From NCBI GenBank assembly GCA_017408725.1, contig JAFQUA010000038.1:1-51504 (forward strand): a stretch of DNA of 51,504 nucleotides. Direction: 5' to 3'. This document shows positions 1 to 7,480 of this stretch, piece by piece. A program made the position numbers and the translations under genes. The notes beneath the pieces were generated by a model. It saw only the letters and a list, made by a program, of their open reading frames with translations. It made no database searches and was not told the origin of the DNA. How positions within the stretch are numbered: position 1 is the stretch's first letter; every line of letters starts with the position of its first letter. Source of the stretch: Oscillospiraceae bacterium. GTDB taxonomy: Bacteria > Bacillota_A > Clostridia > Oscillospirales > Oscillospiraceae.

Positions 1-1374
1 GTTAATATTATAAGAACTGCTCTTCCATCCTTTTACTAGATTAGTAATATTAAAACTAGACCATGCTCCTCCGCCCACATTGGCAGAGGCCTGCAAGGTG
101 GGGGAAACTGTCCCCAATGTGTTCCACGTCAAAGAAGATTCCGTCCATGTACTATTACTGGTAAGAGCATAAAGATTGATCGACTTCGCAGCTGTACCGG
201 AAGAATCCTTGATATAAAAGTATGCGCTTTGAATTTGAGCAGCACTAAGTCCTTGATAAACCGGATCATTTGCAAGCCCAACCAGTTTAACTGCGGTTCT
301 TCCAATCTGATAAGCGCTATCTAAATAACCGATTGGGTTATACAAAGCAGTTCCCATATTGACTGTTGGCTTTCCGGAATACACAGGGCAGTCAGTCACT
401 GCGTTAGCGCCGTGAGTTGTATCGGATACAGTGATACTGGGGTCAACCTGCACCGGATAAACCGTATTATGGTCAGCGAGAAATGCTTGATCAACAGATA
501 TCGTTACCTGATATAACTGGTTTTCTTTTAAAGTGGTAACTGTCAAAGAGCCTTCAGACATTTTACGATTTGCATCATATACAATAACCTTTCCAAGGTC
601 CATTCGCATATCAGCATTTGCCTCGTCTGCTAGATAATAATTATCCTTTTCTGAATATACCCCCAAGCCACTGGTGCTGAGCAAAAAATCAAATGTATTC
701 GTGCCACTATAGGCCTGTAGAATGATGTCCTCTTTAACACCATTATGTAACGGCAAATATCGTATGTCAATATCTGTGCCAAAAACATCGTTGTATGTAA
801 CTGCATTATTGTTTTTTGTTGCCGTGACGATTGGTGCTGTGCCAATGCCTTCAGAGACTATAGTTTTGTTGCCGGGCATTGCAACTAAAGAAACCGCATA
901 ATCATTGTATGTCAACGTAATACCTTTGGTATAATCCTTAGAAACAGACAATACAATGTCATTTGCCGCGGTTTCAAAGGCCGTAGCCATTTCGCTCATA
1001 GACAAATCGACGAACTTCATATTCCCGTTTTCGTCGACATACTTGACCGGATAATCCATAATGTACTTGGTTTTTGTCCCGTCTCTGTTCAGATACACCA
1101 ATGTATTTAAGGTCTCTTCGTCAGAAAGTCGAGAAATATGCCCATGCTCTTCAATCTGTGCTTGCGAGATGAAGTTTGGGACTTCGGCTGCAGATACCAG
1201 TGGTATTACTTCGTTGTCAACCGTTTCCTCCAACACAGGGGTTTCTGACACCGATGTTATTTCAGTTTCATTGTCACCAATTGCAATGGTATTAAGAGGA
1301 AACTGGCATAATAGCGCGATTACAAGTAACAATGAAACCAGCTTGTAAAGTTGTTTACTGTTTTTGTTCTTCAT
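1..1374 (-). CDS. Secreted DNRLRE-type surface protein, 3' part missing at left edge
   Basis: The frame is open from an ATG at 1374 to the first base of the window (458 codons, no stop), so the gene is cut by the window edge. A strong ribosome site (AAGGAGG) lies just upstream. The product starts with a basic stretch and a hydrophobic segment (LVSLLLVIALLCQF), a clear signal peptide. A beta-rich region follows. Roughly residues 330-458 resemble the DNRLRE module (TWTESSLTWNT, then NITNLVKGW), often found in large clostridial cell-surface proteins, sometimes ahead of RHS/YD repeats. Its ligand and full architecture are unknown because the C-terminal part is outside the window. The family assignment is by motif memory only. 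Confidence 0.8.
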   Translation of the reverse strand, partial: MKNKNSKQLYKLVSLLLVIALLCQFPLNTIAIGDNETEITSVSETPVLEETVDNEVIPLVSAAEVPNFISQAQIEEHGHISRLSDEETLNTLVYLNRDGTKTKYIMDYPVKYVDENGNMKFVDLSMSEMATAFETAANDIVLSVSKDYTKGITLTYNDYAVSLVAMPGNKTIVSEGIGTAPIVTATKNNNAVTYNDVFGTDIDIRYLPLHNGVKEDIILQAYSGTNTFDFLLSTSGLGVYSEKDNYYLADEANADMRMDLGKVIVYDANRKMSEGSLTVTTLKENQLYQVTISVDQAFLADHNTVYPVQVDPSITVSDTTHGANAVTDCPVYSGKPTVNMGTALYNPIGYLDSAYQIGRTAVKLVGLANDPVYQGLSAAQIQSAYFYIKDSSGTAAKSINLYALTSNSTWTESSLTWNTLGTVSPTLQASANVGGGAWSSFNITNLVKGWKSSSYNIN

Positions 1375-1380
1375 TTTAGT

Positions 1381-1656
1381 CCTCCTTAGTAGCATAGCTG
1401 AAACTATGTTCGAACAGGCGGCTTATCTTCTCATGAATTCACACATTTGTAAATTAGGTTATGCTTCGACACATAAAATTTACGACAGGCTCCGTCGCTG
1501 CAAACAGCGAACTAAATTACTTCATGGCACACACCTCCCTTAATTTCCTTGTCACATATAGTAACGAAAATACACCCTATAATTGGACACCGACTAGAAG
1601 CAATCCTTAAAAACTTATCACAAAATATTTTGCAATAGCCTTTGTGTCAAATTTAC
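1381..1656 (-). other. Upstream region of the DNRLRE gene, possible structured leader
   Basis: No convincing full gene is seen here. On the minus strand it holds a two-codon ORF (ATG AAG TAA, 1525-1517) behind a strong GGGAGG site, a small hairpin (TCGCTG/CAGCGA) and a palindrome CATAGCTGAAACTATG near 1393-1408, just before the ribosome site of the downstream gene. A possible promoter is TTGCTT, 16 bases, TATAGG around 1576-1604. The conserved core of the c-di-GMP riboswitches was looked for and not found. Confidence 0.35.
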
Positions 1657-1685
1657 TTAACAGGGATTTATGCCTGTACTATAAT
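1657..1685 (+). promoter_or_regulatory. Sigma-A-like promoter for the 1.7-2.06 kb transcription unit
   Basis: TTAACA (1657-1662), 17-base spacer, TATAAT (1680-1685). It points rightwards into a region with no conventional gene, placing the start of transcription near 1692. Confidence 0.6.
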
Positions 1686-1715
1686 CTGCACAATCTTCTA
1701 GGAGGAGAAAAAGCA

Positions 1716-1781
1716 ATGAAAACTTCTGTTAGTATTCAGGCGGATATAGTTCGCCGTGCTCCGGATACCTTCATCCAGTAA
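1716..1781 (+). CDS. Possible 21-residue small ORF with strong ribosome site
   Basis: An ATG lies ten bases after AGGAGG (1700-1705) and opens a 21-codon frame that begins MKTSVSIQAD and ends DTFIQ. It is the first ORF after a good promoter. The product has no signal peptide or transmembrane segment and I do not recognise it. Its 3' end overlaps the left arm of a 12-bp inverted repeat, so translation could affect folding. It may be a real small protein, a leader peptide or a remnant. Confidence 0.35.
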   Translation: MKTSVSIQADIVRRAPDTFIQ

Positions 1782-1847
1782 TTACCGGAAAACCGTGTAT
1801 GTTTGATGGCTTAGGCATGAGTCTGCCCATTCTGGGGTATCCGGAGC
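1758..1847 (+). ncRNA. Putative structured RNA segment (12-bp inverted repeat)
   Basis: GCTCCGGATACC (1758-1769) and GGTATCCGGAGC (1836-1847) are perfectly complementary and enclose 66 bases. AATTCA and TGAATT further downstream could form another long-range pair. I match it to no known RNA family: the conserved cores of tmRNA, SRP RNA and RNase P RNA are absent. Confidence 0.3.
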
Positions 1848-1946
1848 GAAAAAGTAACGCTATGTCCCTGCCATAGCAATTCAACCCTATTCCAAAGGGG
1901 AGCGAAGTAAGCGTGTGAATTCCCAGTAACAAAAAGTGTCTACATA

Positions 1947-1989
1947 CACAAAGAAGCAGTTGAGCATAAAACTCAACTGCTTCTTTGTG
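1947..1989. terminator. Long 18-bp hairpin
   Basis: A perfect 18-bp stem (1947-1964 with 1972-1989, stem core AGAAGCAGTTGAG) with a 7-base loop. Neither side has a strong T-run, so it may be an RNA structural element as much as a terminator. Confidence 0.5.
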
Positions 1990-2006
1990 GTTTCCGTTTC
2001 GGCCAG

Positions 2007-2062
2007 CCTAACGCCCACTTTGTTACCCTATGGGAAGTGAGCGTTAGGTACGCTCTTTTTTG
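2007..2062 (+). terminator. Intrinsic terminator with two alternative stems
   Basis: CCTAACGCCCACTT (2007-2020) pairs with AAGTGAGCGTTAGG (2035-2048) with one mismatch. A shorter stem, GAGCG/CGCTC, overlaps it and is followed at once by six T. The T-run is on the plus strand, so it ends transcription from the 1657 promoter before the convergent gene at 2070. Confidence 0.65.
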
Positions 2063-2069
2063 TTTGGTT

Positions 2070-3461
2070 TCAATTGTTCCGGAGGGGGTCCAGTACGGCA
2101 TCCGTGTTGAAGAAGGAATTGTAAATAGAAGGATTCTCAAGCATCTGGCTGCCGGTGACAAGAATTCGGCTTTGCCGAATATGGTTCGGAGCAACGGTGG
2201 CGGTACCGTCGAAGCCCAGGAAGTAACGGAAGCCGGCATTGTACAGGACATTGAACTTGCTGCCGGTATACTCTTCGATCTGACTGTTTTGGGCAAAGAC
2301 AAGAATGTTGGTAGGTCCAAAAACGGGGGTAATCTCCGAAGCCCAGGAACGCAGATCTGTTTGGATCTCACCTGCGCTGATAGCACCGTAAGCGCTGTTG
2401 CCGTAGGTATAGCAAGCAAGTTCATAGCCGCCGGCACGGAGGGCATTTACCAATTCCGTGGCACCGGCAACCTGTTCATTGTAATATGCTTCACCCTTGC
2501 TTGTTTTGAAGCTGGGATTGATGCGGTAACCGAAAATGCCGTCATAACCGGAGGGAGCGAGAATGGCCTTTGCACCCTTGTAGGAGAAGTCGGGATGGCC
2601 CTCAATGAAATCATTCAGAATGGGCACCAGATCAAATGCGCCTTGGGTGGTGTTGCCTTCGCTGTCCACCATTTCGCAGGTGATCCTGCCGTTATCATCG
2701 ACCAACATGCGGCTTGCAAAACCGGCACCGTCCTTGTCGGCAAGACCGTCGCCATTGCCATCGATCATATACGTGTAATAATTTACATTGGTCTGTACCA
2801 GCAGTAGCGGCTTTTTACCAACAGGCAGTCGAAGTTCTTTTGCACTGCAAACATCGCCGTCTGCAGTTTCACCGCTGGGTTGAGGAGCATAGGAGATATC
2901 CTCCAGACCAACCAGAATATAGCCGTAATCATACAGGTGCTGCAGGATACCCTTAAATTCTTCCACGGTGACAAAGTTTTTCTGATAGGCTGCGCCGTAA
3001 GCGGCATTGGTGAAGGCTCTGGCGGGATCAGTGATCAGTGTGTGGAAGGAAAGGGTTTTTATCTGTGAAAGATCCGACCATGTGATCATGTTAGCATCCG
3101 CAGCCAGGTACTCATCCCTTTTTGCGGACAGTTGGGGGTAGGAGGAGATGTCGCCGCCGAAGGAAGCCAACAAATCAGCAGCACCCTTATAATCGTAATC
3201 TGCAGCCAACCGGGCGGCTTCAGCCAGCAATTGCTCCGCTTCTGCTGCGTGGGGATCTTCGGTGGGAACAACGGAGGAGGTTTCCGGAGGTGTTGTCTCC
3301 TGAATTTCGGACCGTCTGGCCAGTGATCCGGCAATGAAAATGACAATCAAAATTAAAGTCACGATCAAAATGACGGTAGGAAGATATGCTTCTTTGATGA
3401 TCTCCCATTTTGTTTTTTGACGTCTGCGTGGATTCCGCGGTCGAGGTGTGTTTTCTTCCAT
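2070..3461 (-). CDS. Membrane-anchored polysaccharide-deacetylase-like protein
   Basis: 463 residues. A basic cytoplasmic N-terminus (PRRRQKTKWEIIKEAYLP) is followed by one transmembrane helix (about residues 29-47), a Thr/Pro/Glu-rich linker and a large extracellular domain. From about residue 130 the domain resembles the NodB/polysaccharide-deacetylase fold as found in many clostridial proteins: SFHTLITDP, then VTVEEFKGILQHLYDYGY and LACYTYGNSAYG. The canonical NodB metal triad is not obvious, so catalysis is doubtful and the product may be a non-enzymatic relative. Translation starts after AGGCAGGG. It appears to be a single-gene unit. Confidence 0.6.
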   Translation of the reverse strand: MEENTPRPRNPRRRQKTKWEIIKEAYLPTVILIVTLILIVIFIAGSLARRSEIQETTPPETSSVVPTEDPHAAEAEQLLAEAARLAADYDYKGAADLLASFGGDISSYPQLSAKRDEYLAADANMITWSDLSQIKTLSFHTLITDPARAFTNAAYGAAYQKNFVTVEEFKGILQHLYDYGYILVGLEDISYAPQPSGETADGDVCSAKELRLPVGKKPLLLVQTNVNYYTYMIDGNGDGLADKDGAGFASRMLVDDNGRITCEMVDSEGNTTQGAFDLVPILNDFIEGHPDFSYKGAKAILAPSGYDGIFGYRINPSFKTSKGEAYYNEQVAGATELVNALRAGGYELACYTYGNSAYGAISAGEIQTDLRSWASEITPVFGPTNILVFAQNSQIEEYTGSKFNVLYNAGFRYFLGFDGTATVAPNHIRQSRILVTGSQMLENPSIYNSFFNTDAVLDPLRNN

Positions 3462-3487
3462 TATGATCCCTGCCTTTCTTTTTTGTT

Positions 3488-3516
3488 ATTATACAACAAA
3501 CTGGAAATAATTGCAA
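3488..3516 (-). promoter_or_regulatory. Promoter of the deacetylase-like gene
   Basis: On the minus strand: TTGCAA (3516-3511), 17-base spacer, TATAAT (3493-3488), about 27 bases ahead of the ATG. Confidence 0.7.
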
Positions 3517-3564
3517 GAATTTCCCCATAATGTAAGGCTGTAAAGTGCTATTTAGTGTGAATAA

Positions 3565-3597
3565 ACGGATAATGGGGTAGCCATGGCGGTTATCCGT
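3565..3597. terminator. Hairpin between glutamine synthetase and the deacetylase-like gene
   Basis: ACGGATAA/TTATCCGT stem with a 17-base loop, followed by TATTTTC on the plus strand and TTTATTC on the minus strand. It may act as a second terminator for the upstream minus-strand gene. Confidence 0.4.
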
Positions 3598-3652
3598 ATT
3601 TTCAGACCCTACGCCTGCTGCACCGCTTGAACTATGGATACAGGTATCACAA

Positions 3653-3690
3653 TACCCCCTGGTGTAGGTTTAATTCTACATCAGGGGGTA
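3653..3690 (-). terminator. Strong hairpin downstream of glutamine synthetase
   Basis: A 15-bp stem, TACCCCCTGGTGTAG with CTACATCAGGGGGTA (one G-T pair), and an 8-base loop. It lies 40 bases after the end of the glutamine synthetase gene. The T-rich tail is poor in that direction. Confidence 0.55.
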
Positions 3691-3730
3691 AATTGTTTTG
3701 TTAATTTCCTAAGCTGGCAATGCGGATTTT

Positions 3731-5818
3731 TTAGTAAAACAGTAGATCAGAATAGGTCGGATACGGCCAATAATGCTTATCGGTCAGTTGTTCCAACATA
3801 TCAGCATCGGCACGAAGGGAAGTCATATCCGCTACGATGGTGTGGCGGAAATAATCTGCGGCAGCCTGGTTGCTGGAATAAGGAACACTGTTCAGATCGT
3901 TGCGCAGCTTTTCACACTTTTGGTAGACTGCGTCGGTATGACAGGACAGACGGGTAAGAAGCTCTTTTTCCGCAGATGCACTGACACCGATGGCGGCCTT
4001 GCGGCTGACGGCATTGGCTAAATCAGAACTATAACGCAGAGCGGCAGGCAGAATCTGCTGCATTACCATATCTACACTGGTTCTGGCCTCAATATTGATC
4101 AGCTTGCAGTAGGTTTCCAGATGGATCTCGTAGCGGGCCCGGTATTCTGCCTCGGTATAGATGCCGCGTTTGGTAACCAGTGCGATGTTTTTATTAGAGA
4201 GATAGGATTGCAAGGCATCTGCGGTGGTGGGGAAGTTGCTCAGACCTCGCAGGCAAGCTTCCTCTTTCCACTCCTCAGAGTAGCCGTTGCCATTGAACAG
4301 AATTCGTTGATGGGCAGTAAAGGCGTCGCAGACCAGTTTTTGCAGTGTGGAATCGAAATCCTCAGCGTTTTCCAGAATATCAGCAAACTTGCTCAGTTCT
4401 TCTGCCATGATGGTATTAAGGGCAATGTTAGGCTCAGCAATGGACTGAGAAGAACCGGGCATACGGAACTCAAATTTGTTGCCGGTAAAGGCCAGAGGAC
4501 TGGTTCTGTTCCGGTCGGTGGTATCCCTGGGAATGGCGGGCATCACATCCACGCCGATGCGCATGAGACTCTTTTCCGGATCGGTATAGTTGGTACCGTC
4601 AATGATGGATCGGACGACGGCGTTCAATTCGTCTCCAAGGAAAACGGAAATGATAGCAGGGGGAGCTTCGTTGGCACCCAGACGGTGATCGTTGCCGGCA
4701 ATGGCTACGGTGCAGCGCAGGAAATCCTGATACTCGTCAACACCCTGAATAAAGGCGGCCAGAAATACAAGGAACTGGGCGTTCTGTCGGGGGGTTTTGC
4801 CGGGCTTGAAGAGGTTTTTGCCGGTATCGGTTCCCAAGCTCCAGTTGTTGTGCTTACCGGAACCATTGACACCCTCAAAAGGCTTCTCATGGAGCAGACA
4901 GACAAGGTCGTGCTTGGCGGCGCATTTTTTAAGAATTTCCATTACCAGCTGGTTGGAGTCGCAGGCATTGGAGGCTTCGGAATAGATAGGAGCCAGTTCA
5001 TGCTGGCAGGGAGCACCTTCGTTGTGCTTGGTCTTGGAAAGAACGCCCAGACGCCATAGCTGTTCGTCCAGATCCTTCATAAAGGTGGAAACACGGGTGC
5101 GGATCGTGCCAAAATAGTGGTCATCCAACTCCTGACCCTTGGGCGCCCGGGCGCCGAAAAGGGTACGGCCGGTAAGGCGAAGATCCTCGCGCTGGGCATA
5201 CAGGGCTTTAGGGATCAGGAAATATTCCTGCTCCGCTCCTACTGAAACCGTAACATGCTGTGTTTCTTCGTCGCCAAACAGACGCAGAATCCGCATCGCT
5301 TCCCGGGAAACTTCTTCCAGAGAACGGAGCAGGGGCGTTTTGGTATCCAGCGCATCTCCGGTATAGGAGAAAAAGCATGTGGGGATATACAGGCTGCCGT
5401 CCTTAACAAATGCAAAGGAAGTAGGATCCCATGCGGTGTAACCTCTTGCTTCAAAGGTTGCCCGCAGACCGCCGGAGGGGAAGGAGCTGGCATCGGGTTC
5501 GCCGCGCACAAGCTCTTTGCCAGAAAACTCCATGATGACTCGACCGTCTCCGGTGGGGGAAATAAAGGAGTCGTGCTTTTCTGCGGTAATGCCGGTCATG
5601 GGCTGGAACCAGTGGGTATAGTGTGTGGCACCTTTTTCAATGGCCCACAGTTTCATTCCTTCAGCAATGCCGTTGGCAACATCCAGCGGCAGGAGGGAGC
5701 CTGTGCTGATGCACTGCTTCCATGCATTATAGATCTCAGGCTCCAGACATTGGCGCATGGTAGCCTCGTTAAAAACATCAGAACCGAATATTTCGGGGAT
5801 GTGAATGATGTCGCTCAT
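3731..5818 (-). CDS. glnN: Type III glutamine synthetase
   Basis: Cytosolic ATP-dependent glutamine synthetase (glutamate plus ammonia to glutamine) of the large type III family. The 695 residues are about the family's usual length of 700. Recognisable signatures include VSVGAEQEYFLI, HNEGAPCQHELAPIY, VNGSGKHNNWSLGTD, NDHRLGANEAPPA and GNKFEFRMPGSSQ, which carry the expected metal, ATP and glutamate-binding residues. The start was set at MSDIIHIPEIFGSD, which follows AAAGGATG. An in-frame upstream extension of 60 residues has no family character. It stands alone between its own promoter and a hairpin. No neighbouring nitrogen regulator is visible. Confidence 0.93.
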   Translation of the reverse strand: MSDIIHIPEIFGSDVFNEATMRQCLEPEIYNAWKQCISTGSLLPLDVANGIAEGMKLWAIEKGATHYTHWFQPMTGITAEKHDSFISPTGDGRVIMEFSGKELVRGEPDASSFPSGGLRATFEARGYTAWDPTSFAFVKDGSLYIPTCFFSYTGDALDTKTPLLRSLEEVSREAMRILRLFGDEETQHVTVSVGAEQEYFLIPKALYAQREDLRLTGRTLFGARAPKGQELDDHYFGTIRTRVSTFMKDLDEQLWRLGVLSKTKHNEGAPCQHELAPIYSEASNACDSNQLVMEILKKCAAKHDLVCLLHEKPFEGVNGSGKHNNWSLGTDTGKNLFKPGKTPRQNAQFLVFLAAFIQGVDEYQDFLRCTVAIAGNDHRLGANEAPPAIISVFLGDELNAVVRSIIDGTNYTDPEKSLMRIGVDVMPAIPRDTTDRNRTSPLAFTGNKFEFRMPGSSQSIAEPNIALNTIMAEELSKFADILENAEDFDSTLQKLVCDAFTAHQRILFNGNGYSEEWKEEACLRGLSNFPTTADALQSYLSNKNIALVTKRGIYTEAEYRARYEIHLETYCKLINIEARTSVDMVMQQILPAALRYSSDLANAVSRKAAIGVSASAEKELLTRLSCHTDAVYQKCEKLRNDLNSVPYSSNQAAADYFRHTIVADMTSLRADADMLEQLTDKHYWPYPTYSDLLFY

Positions 5819-5912
5819 ATTAACGCATCCTTTCCAATTGGAATATGATGGTATGACAGATATCGGGAAAAAACATAATGATATCCCGTCTGAAAAATGC
5901 ACATACAATATT

Positions 5913-5941
5913 ATTCTATGTGAATAACCGATAAAAAGCAA
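5913..5941 (-). promoter_or_regulatory. Promoter of glutamine synthetase
   Basis: TTGCTT (5941-5936), 17 bases, TAGAAT (5918-5913) on the minus strand. The leader of about 90 bases contains CGGGATATC and CCCGATATC, which could form a GGG/CCC hairpin. No known glutamine riboswitch core was recognised. Confidence 0.55.
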
Positions 5942-6045
5942 GGGTGAATTTCCATGAATTTCGCCGCAACAAAAAGCTGCTTTTGTGCAATGGGACAAAA
6001 TTCAGTAAAAGAAGAGTAAAAAATGAAATTTTTGGTATGTGTATA

Positions 6046-6074
6046 TTGCATTTTTTACTGCCTTGACATATAAT
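6046..6074 (+). promoter_or_regulatory. Promoter of the PLP aminotransferase
   Basis: TTGCAT (6046-6051), 17 bases, TATAAT (6069-6074). A TTGACA also lies at 6063-6068 but has no partner -10 at the right distance. Confidence 0.7.
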
Positions 6075-6117
6075 ATGCCTGTTATTAGCCTGTTATTTGA
6101 AGGAGAGAATGAAGGAA

Positions 6118-7392
6118 ATGGCAACATATTCTTGCAGAACCAAGGAAGAACTCCACTTGGAGCAAAAGAAGCTTCTGGCTCGTTATGAGGAATTAAAGGC
6201 AGAGAATCTGAAGTTGGATATGTCCCGCGGAAAGCCCAGCAAGCTGCAGTTGGATATGGTAAGCGATATACTGGGTATTTTGATAGAGCCTGCTGAGTGC
6301 ATGATCGATGGCAATGACTGCCGAAATTACGGCGATCTGGCGGGACTGAAATGCGCCAGGGAATACTGGGCGGATGTTTTGGGCTGCATGCCGTCCCAGA
6401 CCTTTGTGGGTGGCAATGCAAGCCTCAGCCTGATGCATGATCTGATTGCCCGTGCTTATACCCATGGACTGACCGACAGCCCAAGACCCTGGTGCAGAGA
6501 AGAAAAACTGAAGTTTTTGTGTCCTTCTCCCGGTTATGACCGTCATTTCCGAATTACGGAAACCTATGGCTTCGAAATGATCGTGGTGCCGATGACACCC
6601 GATGGCCCGGATATGGATGTTGTTGAGGAGCTGGTAAAAGACCCTGCTGTCAAAGGTATTTGGTGCGTACCTAAATATTCCAACCCCCAGGGCTACACAT
6701 ACAGTGAAGAAACCGTGGATCGTTTTGCTAATCTAAAGCCTGCCGCTCCTGATTTTGCGATCATGTGGGATAACGCATACTGCGTTCACGAGTTTGACGG
6801 TGATTTTGAGCCATTCCGGGACATTATTTCTCTCTGTGCTGAGGCTGGCCGGCCCAACATGGTTTACGAATTTGCTTCCACATCCAAAATCACCTTCCCC
6901 GGTGCAGGTATTTCGGTCATGGCATCTTCTGAGGAAAATATTGCTTACCAGCTGAAGCTGATTGCTGTGCAGACCATTTCTTATGATAAGATTAACCAGC
7001 TGCGCCATGTGAAGTATTTAAAAAACCGGGAACATACCATTGAGCTGATGAAAAAGCATGCTGTCTTTATGGCCCCCAAGTTTGAGATGGTGCTTCGTAT
7101 GCTGCGCCGCCAGCTGACCAACAAGGGAATTGCCCACTGGCATCACCCCAAGGGCGGTTACTTTGTTTGTGTTGCCGCTATGCCCGGTACGGCAAAGCGG
7201 ACTCTGGAGCTGTGCAAGCAGGCGGGTGTCACGCTGACGGAAGCCGGCGCAACCTACCCCTACGGTGTTGATCCACAGGACTCTATGATCCGCATTGCAC
7301 CCAGCCTGCCTCCGGTGGAGGAACTGGAAAAGGCTATGAATGTGTTTTGCACCAGTCTGCGTCTGGCTGCCATCGAAAAGATCCTCGGATAA
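6118..7392 (+). CDS. PLP-dependent aminotransferase, class I/II (MocR-type domain)
   Basis: About 424 residues. Fold-type I aminotransferase of the group with the signature LDMSRGKPSKLQLD near the N-terminus. Further motifs are YGDLAGLKCAREYWAD, the cofactor-binding WDNAYCVHEFDGD and the Schiff-base lysine in FASTSKITFPGAG. Relatives are usually annotated as aspartate or general aminotransferases, and substrate cannot be read from sequence. A role as the aromatic aminotransferase completing Phe/Tyr synthesis is possible, since the aro operon lies nearby without one, but this is only inference. The ATG at 6118 sits at a better distance from AAGGAGAGA than the in-frame ATG at 6109, which remains an alternative. 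Confidence 0.85.
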   Translation: MATYSCRTKEELHLEQKKLLARYEELKAENLKLDMSRGKPSKLQLDMVSDILGILIEPAECMIDGNDCRNYGDLAGLKCAREYWADVLGCMPSQTFVGGNASLSLMHDLIARAYTHGLTDSPRPWCREEKLKFLCPSPGYDRHFRITETYGFEMIVVPMTPDGPDMDVVEELVKDPAVKGIWCVPKYSNPQGYTYSEETVDRFANLKPAAPDFAIMWDNAYCVHEFDGDFEPFRDIISLCAEAGRPNMVYEFASTSKITFPGAGISVMASSEENIAYQLKLIAVQTISYDKINQLRHVKYLKNREHTIELMKKHAVFMAPKFEMVLRMLRRQLTNKGIAHWHHPKGGYFVCVAAMPGTAKRTLELCKQAGVTLTEAGATYPYGVDPQDSMIRIAPSLPPVEELEKAMNVFCTSLRLAAIEKILG

Positions 7393-7393
7393 C

Positions 7394-7424
7394 AGAAAAA
7401 GCTCCCGTACCGGGAGCTTTTTCT
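7394..7424. terminator. Intrinsic terminator after the aminotransferase
   Basis: Near-symmetrical hairpin GCTCCCG-TAC-CGGGAGC, with A-run before and T-run after, two bases past the stop codon. Confidence 0.85.
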
Positions 7425-7480
7425 TTACTTTTTGGGAAAGCAACTGTAAAATAAAGAAAAAAGAGGGGTGTGATCTTGCC

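Noticed and set aside
1375..1560. A c-di-GMP riboswitch ahead of the surface-protein gene
   Set aside because: Such riboswitches often precede adhesin genes, but the conserved GCACAGGGCAAA-type core is absent.
5819..5998. 60-residue N-terminal extension of glutamine synthetase
   Set aside because: It runs through the promoter and lacks family similarity; MSDIIHIPEI has a ribosome site.
6063..6068. TTGACA as -35 box of the aminotransferase
   Set aside because: No -10 hexamer at 16-18 bases; TTGCAT at 6046 with TATAAT at 6069 fits better.
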